The notes beneath the pieces are model-generated. The model did not search any database, was not told where the DNA came from, and saw nothing but the letters and a program-made list of their open reading frames with translations. The translations under genes were made by a program, and so were the position numbers. This document shows positions 1-7,324 of a stretch of 10,900 bases of DNA, one piece after another (within the stretch, counting starts at the first letter, position 1; each line of letters opens with the position of its first letter). The stretch covers positions 1 through 10,900 of the forward strand of contig JBFWQQ010000061.1 of NCBI GenBank assembly GCA_050249355.1, given 5' to 3'. The DNA comes from CAZAQK01 sp050249355. GTDB taxonomy: Bacteria > Pseudomonadota > Alphaproteobacteria > Rickettsiales > SXRF01.

Positions 1-770
1 TGCAGGTGCTGCAGGGTGAGAACATCATTACCAACACCGCAGGGGTATTGACCCGCAGCGATACCGATACTGCCATTTTCGGTTCATGGACCAACCGGGG
101 TCGCGCCAATATCAGCGGCTTCATCGACGCGCTGGAAGATGAGGGGCTGGCCAATATCCTGGCGGAGCCGACGCTTACCACCACATCCGGTAAGACCGCG
201 AACTTCCTTGCCGGGGGTGAATTTCCGATCACGGTCAATACCGGTGATGGTCAGATCAGCGTGGAATACAAACCGTTCGGCGTGAGCCTGAACTTCACCC
301 CGACCGTGATGTCTAAAGAACGCATCAGCCTAGATGTTGCGCCGGAAGTCAGCACTATCAGCTTTGACAATCCGGTGCAGACGCAGGGTATCAACAACCC
401 CATCCTGCTGACACGCAAAGCCAGCGCCACAGTGGAGCTTGGCAGCGGCCAAAGCTTTGTGCTGGCCGGGCTGTTGCGCAACGAAAACAGCAACAGCGTG
501 GATAAATTCCCCGGCCTTGGCGATGTGCCGGTGGTGGGTGCATTATTCCGCTCGCAGAGCTTCCTGAATAACCAGACCGAGCTGGTGATCATAGTGACCC
601 CATATATCGTTCGACCGGTTTCAACTCAGAAACTGCAGACACCATTAGATAATTTCGTGCCCCCAAGCGATTTCCAGCGCCTGTTGCTTGGCAACCTGTT
701 TGAGCAAGAGCCGATGGAAGGGGAGAGCACGCCGCACCTGAGTGGTGACGGCGGGTTCATACTGGAGTAG
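1..770 (+). CDS. cpaC: Tad pilus secretin CpaC/RcpA, C-terminal part (5' end outside window)
   Basis: Outer-membrane secretin that forms the gated channel through which the Flp/Tad pilus leaves the cell. The reading frame is open to the left edge (first whole codon at 3), so the N-terminal signal peptide and N domains lie outside; the visible part is about 255 residues. It covers the C-terminal secretin beta-domain: the hallmark segment LANILAEPTLTTTSGKTANF followed by LAGGEFP, the central strands around YKPFGVSLNFTPTV, and the closing block GDVPVVGALFRS then TELVIIVTPYIVRPV. The tail DNFVPPSDFQRLLLGNLFE resembles the extension usually seen in CpaC/RcpA, which separates it from type II or type IVa secretins. 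A GTG at 6 is only an internal codon. It ends 2 bases before cpaD, and its last codons carry that gene's ribosome binding site, which indicates one operon. Family assignment is firm from motifs and context. Confidence 0.95.
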   Translation, partial: QVLQGENIITNTAGVLTRSDTDTAIFGSWTNRGRANISGFIDALEDEGLANILAEPTLTTTSGKTANFLAGGEFPITVNTGDGQISVEYKPFGVSLNFTPTVMSKERISLDVAPEVSTISFDNPVQTQGINNPILLTRKASATVELGSGQSFVLAGLLRNENSNSVDKFPGLGDVPVVGALFRSQSFLNNQTELVIIVTPYIVRPVSTQKLQTPLDNFVPPSDFQRLLLGNLFEQEPMEGESTPHLSGDGGFILE

Positions 771-772
771 TT

Positions 773-1438
773 ATGAAGCATGCACAATATATACTTGGCC
801 TTGGCTGCGCATTGATCCTTACCGGTTGTGTACCGGAGTTTGATATGCATGGGCAAGATCCCAAGGAATATTACGCCGAGCACCCGGTGGAAAATAAGGT
901 AGAAACGCGTTACCATACCCAGTTGCTGCACCTGACACCGCATCATGAGCTGGAAGGCAAACAGAAATATGATCTTAAGCGCAGCATCGACATGATTTCG
1001 CCGCTGGCGGTAGAAGATGTGGAGATACACGTACATCCCTCACATGTCCAAGATACTGCGATGCACCGCACGTTGGCGCAGACACTGTCGCGTATGGGCA
1101 TTGACCGCGACATGATCGAAGTAGTGCCGATGGAAGAAATAGGCCGCCATGATGCCAGCATACAGATTGCCTATAGTGCGGTGGTATCGCCGCGCTGCCC
1201 GGATTGGCGCGTATCAAGCATAACCACCTACACCAACATGCTGTTTACCCCCAATATCGGGTGTTCCAGTGTCACTAACCTTGGCCTGATGGTAGCCGAT
1301 CCACGTGATCTGGTGCATGGCGAAGGCGATAGCGCACCCGATACACACAACACGACACGGGCCATACAGCAATATCGCACCGGCGAATCGAACGATTCGG
1401 ATAGCGAAGAATCCAGCATACCGACGACTGGACAATAA
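773..1438 (+). CDS. cpaD: Tad pilus outer-membrane lipoprotein CpaD
   Basis: CpaD is an outer-membrane lipoprotein that accompanies the CpaC secretin in alphaproteobacterial Tad pili. The 221-residue product starts with a short lipoprotein signal, MKHAQYILGLGCALILTGC, with lipobox L16-T17-G18-C19, so C19 should be the lipidated residue. Near the C-terminus are the family's signature blocks: PRCPDW (140-145), NIGCSS (161-166) and MVADPRDLV (173-181). C142 and C164 may form a disulfide, as both are exported (inference). The last 30 residues are polar and Ser/Glu/Asp rich, probably disordered. The ATG at 773 has a GGAG at 764-767, five bases upstream and inside the end of cpaC, so translation is likely coupled. 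The next gene, cpaE, follows after 12 bases. Confidence 0.93.
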   Translation: MKHAQYILGLGCALILTGCVPEFDMHGQDPKEYYAEHPVENKVETRYHTQLLHLTPHHELEGKQKYDLKRSIDMISPLAVEDVEIHVHPSHVQDTAMHRTLAQTLSRMGIDRDMIEVVPMEEIGRHDASIQIAYSAVVSPRCPDWRVSSITTYTNMLFTPNIGCSSVTNLGLMVADPRDLVHGEGDSAPDTHNTTRAIQQYRTGESNDSDSEESSIPTTGQ

Positions 1439-1450
1439 AAAAGGAATAAT

Positions 1451-2662
1451 ATGAGCACAGGAGGAATACACCCGTTCTTGGCGTTCGTTACCGATGATAA
1501 GGATATCGGTACGCTGTCCGAGTTTTCCAAAGAAAAGGGCTGGCCGGATTCGGGCATTCTCAAAGGCAATATCAATGATGCCGTTGAATACCTGAAAAAT
1601 AATAAATCCCCGCCGCTGTTGCTGGTGGAGGTCAGTTCGCAGGCAGAGGCGCCCAAAGAACTCGACAAGCTGGCCGAGACCTGTGATCCGGACAGCAAGG
1701 TGATCGTGATCGGTTCAGTGAATGAGTACAGTTTTTTCTGCTGGCTGATGGATCTGGGCATTTCCAGCTATCTTCTCAAGCCGCTTACCAAAGAATCGAT
1801 AACACAGGCGGTGAACAAGGCGGTTGCTCCGCCTTCGTCCTCCGGTGAAAGTGCGAAAGCGCCGGGTAAACTCATAGCCGTTATCGGTGCGCGCGGCGGC
1901 GTGGGTGCCACATCGCTATGTATCAACCTTGCTGGCATCATTGCCGAGAACGCGCAAAAACCTGTGGCACTGGTCGATCTGGATGCAAAACAGGGAACGG
2001 TGGCGCTGGATCTTGATCTGGAGCCAAGTCGCGGGCTGCGTGAAGCATTGGAGAAACCGGAACGTATCGACTCGCTTTTCCTCGAACGTGTGATGGCAAA
2101 GCCGCACAAAAATCTGAGTATTCTAAGTTCGGAAGAAAATATTCAGGAGTCATTCAAAATCCACGAAGGCGCCGCCGAATCGTTGCTTAAGCAATTACAG
2201 GAAAGTTATTCCGTCATCATTGTGGACATGTCGCGCTATCTCGATTCGTTCAGTAAACATTTCCTGCAGGTGGCGGACCATGTCTTGCTGGCCTGCGAGC
2301 TTTCGCTGCTCTCACTGCGCGATACGTTACGCCTACAGGATCTGATGCGTGAATCGCTTAAACGCCGTGAGCCGCCGATCGTTGTTGCCATGCGCACCGG
2401 GATGGCGCCAAAACAGGAAGTGCTCAAAGCAGACTTTGAAAAGGGCATCGATAACAAAGTGGCTTATGCCGTACCGTATGCGCCGGATGTCTTCATGCCG
2501 ATCGATATCAATATCCCGGCGATCAAAGCCAAGGCCAACGCGGCAGTCAGGCCGCTTTTCGACCTTGCAGGCGACCTGATACCGGAGGCAAAGCAGGAAG
2601 CGACGAAAAAGAAAGGAAAAGAGAAGCCCGAAAAGAAAGGCGGCCTTCTTGGTAAAAAATAA
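1451..2662 (+). CDS. cpaE: Tad pilus localisation ATPase CpaE/TadZ
   Basis: CpaE/TadZ is a MinD/ParA-like protein that places the Tad secretion apparatus at its site in the cell, often a pole. The 403 residues contain an N-terminal receiver-like domain (about 5-120), a linker, a ParA/MinD-fold ATPase domain (about 140-375) and a lysine-rich tail (about 381-403). In the receiver domain the position expected to be the phospho-acceptor Asp is Glu (LLLVE60), so phosphorylation is unlikely. The P-loop reads GARGGVGATS (146-155): the lysine of the GK[ST] step is Ala and the ParA signature lysine is Arg. Degenerate P-loops are known in this family. Following acidic strands are VALVDLDAKQG (172-182) and VIIVDMSR (D259). 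An AAGGA at 1441-1445 lies five bases before the ATG. The gene sits 17 bases upstream of cpaF, as usual for the family. Confidence 0.93.
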   Translation: MSTGGIHPFLAFVTDDKDIGTLSEFSKEKGWPDSGILKGNINDAVEYLKNNKSPPLLLVEVSSQAEAPKELDKLAETCDPDSKVIVIGSVNEYSFFCWLMDLGISSYLLKPLTKESITQAVNKAVAPPSSSGESAKAPGKLIAVIGARGGVGATSLCINLAGIIAENAQKPVALVDLDAKQGTVALDLDLEPSRGLREALEKPERIDSLFLERVMAKPHKNLSILSSEENIQESFKIHEGAAESLLKQLQESYSVIIVDMSRYLDSFSKHFLQVADHVLLACELSLLSLRDTLRLQDLMRESLKRREPPIVVAMRTGMAPKQEVLKADFEKGIDNKVAYAVPYAPDVFMPIDINIPAIKAKANAAVRPLFDLAGDLIPEAKQEATKKKGKEKPEKKGGLLGKK

Positions 2663-2679
2663 TCATAACGTAACGGATC

Positions 2680-4221
2680 ATGTTCGGAAGACGCGGAACA
2701 ACAGAAGCTGGTAATAACGAGCAATCAGAACAGGATAGTCAAACTTCGACAGCGCCTGCGGGATCTGCTGAACCTAAACCGGAAAAAACTTCCGAAAGCC
2801 ATTCTGAATCTTCCTCCCCATCATCCTCTAAGCCTGCAAAACCAACCGCTTCCAGTGCCAGCGAGTCCAAAAAAAGCAATGCCGAACTTATTCTGGCCAA
2901 CCAGGACGATCAGCCTGACCTGAACATGGAGCCCGGCGCTGACCAGCCAACCGAACTATCTGCGACCAAGGAAAAAATATACAACCTGCTCATGGAGCAG
3001 ATCGACATCAATACCTCCTCGCGCCTGCCGCGCGACGAGCTCAAGCGCCAGATCATCGAACTGATCGGTGAGATCGTGATGGAGCAAAGATTACTATTGT
3101 CGCAGGCTGAACAGCAGTTGCTGGCCAACCAGATCGTGGACGACATGCTCGGCTTCGGGCCGCTGGAGCCGCTCCTTAAAGACGATGCGATCAGCGATAT
3201 CATGGTCAACGGCCCATATCAGGTGTATGTGGAGCGCAAGGGCAAGCTGACCCTGACCGATGTGAAATTCCGCGACAACGACCACGTCATGGCGATCGCC
3301 ACCCGTATCGTGACCGGCGTTGGCCGGCGTGTCGACGAGTCCAGCCCTATCTGCGACGCGCGCCTGCCCGACGGCAGCCGCGTGAACGTGATCGCGCCGC
3401 CGTGCGCCATCATAGGTGCCGCCATTTCCATCCGTAAATTCTCGCAAAAAAAGATCACGCTCGATACCATGGTCGGCTTCGGCAGTATGTCCGAACCGTT
3501 ATGCCGCGTGCTCAAGATTTGCGGTGCCATACGCCTGAACATCATCATCTCGGGCGGTACTGGTTCTGGTAAGACCACTATGCTCAATGCTGTATCGCGC
3601 ATGATCTCGCACGGCGAGCGTATCGTTACCATTGAGGACGCTGCCGAGCTGCAGTTGCAGCAGCCGCATATCGTGCCGCTGGAAACCCGCCATGCCAACC
3701 TCGAAGGCGAGGGGGAGATATCCATGCGTGACCTGGTGAAGAACGCGCTGCGTATGCGTCCCGACCGCATCATCCTTGGTGAGGTGCGAGGCGGCGAGGC
3801 ATTCGATATGTTGCAGGCCATGAATACCGGCCACGACGGTTCCATGGGCACCCTGCATGCCAACAACCCGCGCGAGGCGCTCAGCCGTCTTGAAAACATG
3901 GTCGGGATGGCTGTTACCACGCTGCCTTCGCGTGCATTGCGCCAGCAGATCACCAGCGCCGTGAACCTTATCGTTCAGGTCCAGCGTATGCGTGATGGTG
4001 GCCGCCGCGTAACACATGTCACCGAAATTATCGGAATGGAAGGCGATGTGATCATCACCCAGGATCTGTTCACCTATGAATTCAAGGGTGAAGATGAAAA
4101 CGGCAAGCTGGTGGGTGAATTCAAGTCCACCGGTATCCGTCCGAACTTCACGCCTACAGCCGCATATTTCGGTCTGGACCAGGCACTTGTGGAAGCCATG
4201 AGCATGGCATCGGGTGAATGA
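2680..4221 (+). CDS. cpaF: Tad pilus motor ATPase CpaF/TadA
   Basis: CpaF/TadA is the cytoplasmic hexameric ATPase of the GspE/VirB11 secretion superfamily that powers Tad pilus extension and retraction. The 513-residue product has a polar Ser/Lys/Glu-rich, probably disordered N-terminus (about 1-75), then an N-terminal helical domain (about 90-170), and the catalytic core. Motifs seen: Walker A GGTGSGKT (292-299), Asp box IVTIEDAAEL (315-324), Walker B with E368 in RIILGEVRGGEA (363-374), and the His box GHDGSMGTLHAN (384-395). The sequence ISDIMVNGP (171-179) and the PPCAIIGAAISIRKF segment (240-254) are typical of the family. All catalytic residues are present, so the enzyme looks intact. 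The start has only a weak GGA at 2675-2677 in the 17-base gap after cpaE, so translation may depend on coupling. Confidence 0.96.
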   Translation: MFGRRGTTEAGNNEQSEQDSQTSTAPAGSAEPKPEKTSESHSESSSPSSSKPAKPTASSASESKKSNAELILANQDDQPDLNMEPGADQPTELSATKEKIYNLLMEQIDINTSSRLPRDELKRQIIELIGEIVMEQRLLLSQAEQQLLANQIVDDMLGFGPLEPLLKDDAISDIMVNGPYQVYVERKGKLTLTDVKFRDNDHVMAIATRIVTGVGRRVDESSPICDARLPDGSRVNVIAPPCAIIGAAISIRKFSQKKITLDTMVGFGSMSEPLCRVLKICGAIRLNIIISGGTGSGKTTMLNAVSRMISHGERIVTIEDAAELQLQQPHIVPLETRHANLEGEGEISMRDLVKNALRMRPDRIILGEVRGGEAFDMLQAMNTGHDGSMGTLHANNPREALSRLENMVGMAVTTLPSRALRQQITSAVNLIVQVQRMRDGGRRVTHVTEIIGMEGDVIITQDLFTYEFKGEDENGKLVGEFKSTGIRPNFTPTAAYFGLDQALVEAMSMASGE

Positions 4222-4264
4222 CATGAATGTTCGGTTCGCATATTCCACACTGTGCGCAGGCGAC

Positions 4265-4270
4265 AGGGGG
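4265..4270 (+). promoter_or_regulatory. Ribosome binding site that sets the tadB start
   Basis: AGGGGG lies four bases upstream of the ATG at 4275. The alternative in-frame ATG at 4227 has no purine-rich site before it, so 4275 is preferred as the tadB start. Confidence 0.65.
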
Positions 4271-4274
4271 ACGT

Positions 4275-5174
4275 ATGCTCAGCTCTAAACGTGCACAGAC
4301 CAAGAAGCGTATTCAGCGAATAAGGCAGCGTAAGGTTTCCGACGCCAAAAAAGTTGGTGATGTTAGCCTGCGCCGTAAGACAGAAGACCAGAAGGGGCTC
4401 ATATACTGGCTGATGAAACCCCTGCCGGATTCCAAGCGTTTACAGCTTTTTCTCGAGCGTGCCGGAAAAAATATCCCTGCCAAGCGTTACCTGTTCAAGC
4501 GTTTCATTAGTTTCGTGCTTATCGCGTGTGTGGCGTGGTTTTTCCGCGTGCCATGGCATTTCTCGCTGGTCATTGGTTTTGTGGTGGGCGTGTGGCTACC
4601 ATTTGCGCTTCTAAAACGCAAGATCATCAAGCGCAAAAAGGAATTCCTTAAATTATTCCCCGACGCTATTGACCTTATCGTGCGTGGCTTGCGCTCGGGG
4701 TTGCCGGTTTCGGAATCGCTGGTGATGGTTTCCAAAGAGGTGCCTGACCCGGTGGGTAGTACCTTCGGGAATATTTCCAATACCATGAAACTCGGGGTGA
4801 CCATGGAAAAAGCACTGATGGAAACCGCCAGGAAACTGAATATGACCGAGTTCAACTTTTTCACTACCAGTATTGTGTTGCAGCGCGAAACCGGCGGTAA
4901 CCTTTCGGAGATTCTAAGCAACCTGTCGGAAGTTTTGCGCGGCCGCTTCATCATGCATATGAAGATACGCGCCATGTCTTCGGAGGCACGTGCGTCCGCT
5001 TATATCATCGGTGCGCTCCCGTTCCTTGTGATCGGTGCGGTGGCGGTGTTCAGCCCGGGTTATATGAACCCCCTCATCGACGATCCGGTGGGCAATATGT
5101 GGGCCGGTATCGCGGCTACCATGTTATTTGGCGGTATGTGGATCATGAACCGCATGACGAAGTTTGAGATCTGA
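4275..5174 (+). CDS. tadB: Tad pilus inner-membrane platform protein TadB
   Basis: TadB is one of the two GspF-like platform proteins that sit in the inner membrane above the CpaF motor. From the ATG at 4275 the product is 299 residues. It has a strongly basic, hydrophilic N-terminus (1-70), two membrane segments (about 74-90 and 95-112), a cytoplasmic type II secretion F domain (about 125-250; core DAIDLIVRGLRSGLPVSESL, then ETGGNLSEILSNLSEVLR), and two C-terminal membrane segments (about 251-270 and 276-292). An upstream in-frame ATG at 4227 would add 16 residues, but it lacks a ribosome binding site and the added residues look random. TadB proteins commonly begin with a membrane helix; none is visible here with either start. 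The stop lies one base before the tadC ATG, so the pair is probably translationally coupled. Confidence 0.92.
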   Translation: MLSSKRAQTKKRIQRIRQRKVSDAKKVGDVSLRRKTEDQKGLIYWLMKPLPDSKRLQLFLERAGKNIPAKRYLFKRFISFVLIACVAWFFRVPWHFSLVIGFVVGVWLPFALLKRKIIKRKKEFLKLFPDAIDLIVRGLRSGLPVSESLVMVSKEVPDPVGSTFGNISNTMKLGVTMEKALMETARKLNMTEFNFFTTSIVLQRETGGNLSEILSNLSEVLRGRFIMHMKIRAMSSEARASAYIIGALPFLVIGAVAVFSPGYMNPLIDDPVGNMWAGIAATMLFGGMWIMNRMTKFEI

Positions 5175-5175
5175 T

Positions 5176-6168
5176 ATGGATTTATTCCGCTCATTCTCCA
5201 TGGAAAGGATCCTGCCGGCATGGTTGCCGGTGGAGGAATTCTATGTGGGACTGGGTTGCGCCACCCTCCTGATCGTGGGGTTGGCATCTTACAGTAACTT
5301 TGGCCCGCGTGGCCGTACTAATGCCCGTATCAAGGCCATTCAGGAGCGTCAGGCAGAACTGCGCGGTGAACTGGTGGCTGCCCGCCGTCGTCGCCACAAG
5401 CCGGATCAGTCGGTGAACTTCATGCGCATGGTGGCCAAGCGGCTGGAACTGGTGAAGAAGCTTCAGCTGGGCAAAGCGGAGGCCATCCTGATACAGGCCG
5501 GGTTCCGTTCCAAGGATGCCATGTATATCATGGCGTTCTTTGTTCTGATCCTGCCGATCATTCTTGGTGTGGCAGGGCTGATCGTGATGGAGCTGAATTC
5601 CGATGTCAGCCCCAAATGGAAAATGATGAACTACATATGGCCGGTGACTGGCGCTTATCTTGGCCTAAAGCTGCCGTGGATCTTTGTGCACCGTGCACGC
5701 AAGAAACGTTACCTGAAAATACAGCGTTCGTTGTCGGACGTGCTCGACCTGATGACCATCTGCGCAGAAGCTGGACTCAGCCTTGCTGCGTCACTGAAGC
5801 GGGTGGCTCGCGAACTCATGATATCTTACCCGGAGATGGCCGAAGAACTGGAGCTGACTTCGGTGGAGATGGGATTCCTGCCTGACCGTAACAAGGCGCT
5901 ATCCAACCTGTCCGAGCGTTGTGACCTGCCGGAGGTGCGGGGTATCACAAGCGTACTGGTACAGACAGAAAAATACGGTACGCCGATCGCGCAGGCATTA
6001 CGTGTATTGTCGGCGGAATTTCGTCAGGCGCGTATGCTGCGTGCGGAGCAGAAGGCGGCGCGCCTGCCTGCCATCATGACCATACCGATGATATGTTTCA
6101 TCCTGCCAACCCTGTTCATCGTCATTATTTCGCCGGCAATCATCAAGCTTCTGCATACCATCGAATAG
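5176..6168 (+). CDS. tadC: Tad pilus inner-membrane platform protein TadC
   Basis: TadC is the partner of TadB in the Tad inner-membrane platform and belongs to the same GspF-type family. The 330-residue product has an N-terminal membrane helix (about 22-40), a basic, coiled-coil-like stretch rich in Arg/Gln/Glu (48-75), two membrane segments (about 118-139 and 142-165), a type II secretion F domain (about 185-310; core LSDVLDLMTICAEAGLSLAA, later LVQTEKYGTPIAQALRVL) and a C-terminal hydrophobic segment (about 302-325). The PAIMTIPMICFILPTLFIVI block near the end is typical of TadC. I chose the ATG at 5176; a TTG four codons earlier at 5164 is in frame and overlaps tadB, but has no better ribosome binding site. 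This is the last + strand pilus gene; a converging operon ends 17 bases beyond it. Confidence 0.93.
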   Translation: MDLFRSFSMERILPAWLPVEEFYVGLGCATLLIVGLASYSNFGPRGRTNARIKAIQERQAELRGELVAARRRRHKPDQSVNFMRMVAKRLELVKKLQLGKAEAILIQAGFRSKDAMYIMAFFVLILPIILGVAGLIVMELNSDVSPKWKMMNYIWPVTGAYLGLKLPWIFVHRARKKRYLKIQRSLSDVLDLMTICAEAGLSLAASLKRVARELMISYPEMAEELELTSVEMGFLPDRNKALSNLSERCDLPEVRGITSVLVQTEKYGTPIAQALRVLSAEFRQARMLRAEQKAARLPAIMTIPMICFILPTLFIVIISPAIIKLLHTIE

Positions 6169-6185
6169 CAGGCGGGGATCGTGGC

Positions 6186-7268
6186 TTAAAACGCCAGGCG
6201 CCGGTTACGGCCGGGATAGGTGAATTCAGCATCTGCACCGAACGGATTTTGTTCCGGCTCCGCTGCATCCTCATTCTGTTCTTCTGGTGCTTCCAACTGG
6301 CCAGTTTCATCACCGGCGGCAGGAGACAGCTCATCTGGCGCAGGCTCTTCAGCTTGCTGGATCTCATGTTCCACTGGCTCTTCGGCGGGGACAGGGACAT
6401 CCACAGAGTCTTTCGGATTATCCGTCGTAGCAGCAAGGTTCCCTTCCGGCTGGGGCACCTGCTCTGTCTGGAGATTATCCACGATCACCTGATCGTCTTG
6501 TGTCAGCAGGTCCACCGATTTGTTCTGCTTCTGCGCCGATGCATAATGTTCATAGAATTTCAGGTTTTCCTTTACCTGCTCCTCGCTCAGGTCTTGCAGT
6601 CCAAGCGCCAGAGCCTTGTCATGATTTCCTGTCAGGCCGTATGCCAGCGCTAGGTTGTGCCGTACTTTTGGATGCTCACCGGCTTCTTTGTGCAGGCGCT
6701 CGAGCAGAGTCAGGGCCTCGTCAGGTCGGCCGTCCAGAATGAATGACATGGCCATATTGTTTTGCAGCGGTACAGACCCGGGAGAAACCGCAAGGCCCAA
6801 CCCATAGATTTCCTGCGCGGCAAAATGGTTTCCCGCCTTATCGAAAGCTACGCCTTTGGCGTTGTAGGCCATGGCATTATCCGGCTCCATGGCAATAAGA
6901 AGATCCATGGTATTCACTGCTTCGCGCGAGTTTTCCGCCTGTATGTAGCTGCGTCCCAGTTGGTAAATGACATAAGTGTTGGAAGGGAATTTCTGCCGTG
7001 CCTTCAGCAGGGTTTGTACGGCTTCTTCGTGCGCACCGGCTTTATGCAGGGCGCCTGCAAGCTGGATAAAATCATCGGCAGTAGCATTCTCGCCGTTGAT
7101 ACGCGCACGCAATATATCGACGGCTGCCTGTGCATTGCCTGACTGGTCGAGGGATTGGGCGATCGCCTGTGAGTCCAGCGCACGCTCGGGCGGCGGCGGT
7201 TCTTCAGCCCAACCGGGAGGTGACACGCACAGGCACAGGCCTGCAGCAAGAATGGTGGAAGTGCGCAT
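6186..7268 (-). CDS. tadD: TadD-like periplasmic TPR protein
   Basis: The 360-residue product from the ATG at 7268 starts with a signal peptide, MRTSTILAAGLCLCVSPPGWA, with likely cleavage after A21. C12 and C14 are not in a convincing lipobox. Residues about 30-245 are tetratricopeptide repeats (for example AGALHKAGAHEEAVQTLLKA at 71-90 and YNAKGVAFDKAGNHFAAQEI at 135-154). HNLALAYGLTGNHDKALALG followed by LQDLSEEQVKENLKFY (204-239) resembles the conserved end of TadD proteins. The last 100 residues are Pro/Glu/Asp rich, probably a disordered acidic tail. TadD-type TPR proteins are needed for Tad assembly and are thought to act as scaffolds. GGGG at 7274-7277 lies five bases before this start. 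An extra 16 in-frame codons up to 7316 only read through a hairpin and give no sensible signal peptide, so I left them out. The name rests on similarity and context. Confidence 0.82.
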   Translation of the reverse strand: MRTSTILAAGLCLCVSPPGWAEEPPPPERALDSQAIAQSLDQSGNAQAAVDILRARINGENATADDFIQLAGALHKAGAHEEAVQTLLKARQKFPSNTYVIYQLGRSYIQAENSREAVNTMDLLIAMEPDNAMAYNAKGVAFDKAGNHFAAQEIYGLGLAVSPGSVPLQNNMAMSFILDGRPDEALTLLERLHKEAGEHPKVRHNLALAYGLTGNHDKALALGLQDLSEEQVKENLKFYEHYASAQKQNKSVDLLTQDDQVIVDNLQTEQVPQPEGNLAATTDNPKDSVDVPVPAEEPVEHEIQQAEEPAPDELSPAAGDETGQLEAPEEQNEDAAEPEQNPFGADAEFTYPGRNRRLAF

Positions 7269-7291
7269 AGATGCCCCACAAACTGTGACTA

Positions 7292-7318
7292 ACGTGCATG
7301 GGCCTGACCCATGCACGT
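7292..7318 (-). repeat. Perfect 11-bp inverted repeat, RNA hairpin between tadG and tadD
   Basis: ACGTGCATGGG at 7292-7302 and its exact reverse complement CCCATGCACGT at 7308-7318 flank a 5-base loop. The hairpin begins six bases after the tadG stop and ends 23 bases before the tadD ATG. No run of T follows it on the - strand, so it does not look like a standard intrinsic terminator. It could slow 3' decay of the upstream message, attenuate tadD expression, or bind a protein as DNA. The structure is visible in the sequence; any function is inferred. Confidence 0.75.
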
Positions 7319-7324
7319 AACACT

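Noticed and set aside
3219..4248. Two long - strand frames (about 245 codons each) opposite cpaF
   Set aside because: They mirror the codon bias of cpaF, contain no domain or plausible start region, and would fully overlap an intact ATPase gene.
6093..6653. 186-codon + strand frame spanning the tadC end and tadD
   Set aside because: It overlaps tadC out of frame and runs antisense to the acidic tadD tail, which explains its length; no ribosome binding site or domain seen.
7269..7316. 16-codon N-terminal extension of the TadD-like protein
   Set aside because: It reads through the 11-bp hairpin and would bury the signal peptide; the ATG at 7268 has a ribosome binding site and gives a normal signal peptide.
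7292..7318. Intrinsic terminator call for the hairpin after tadG
   Set aside because: No T-tract follows on either strand, so I kept it as an inverted repeat of unknown role.
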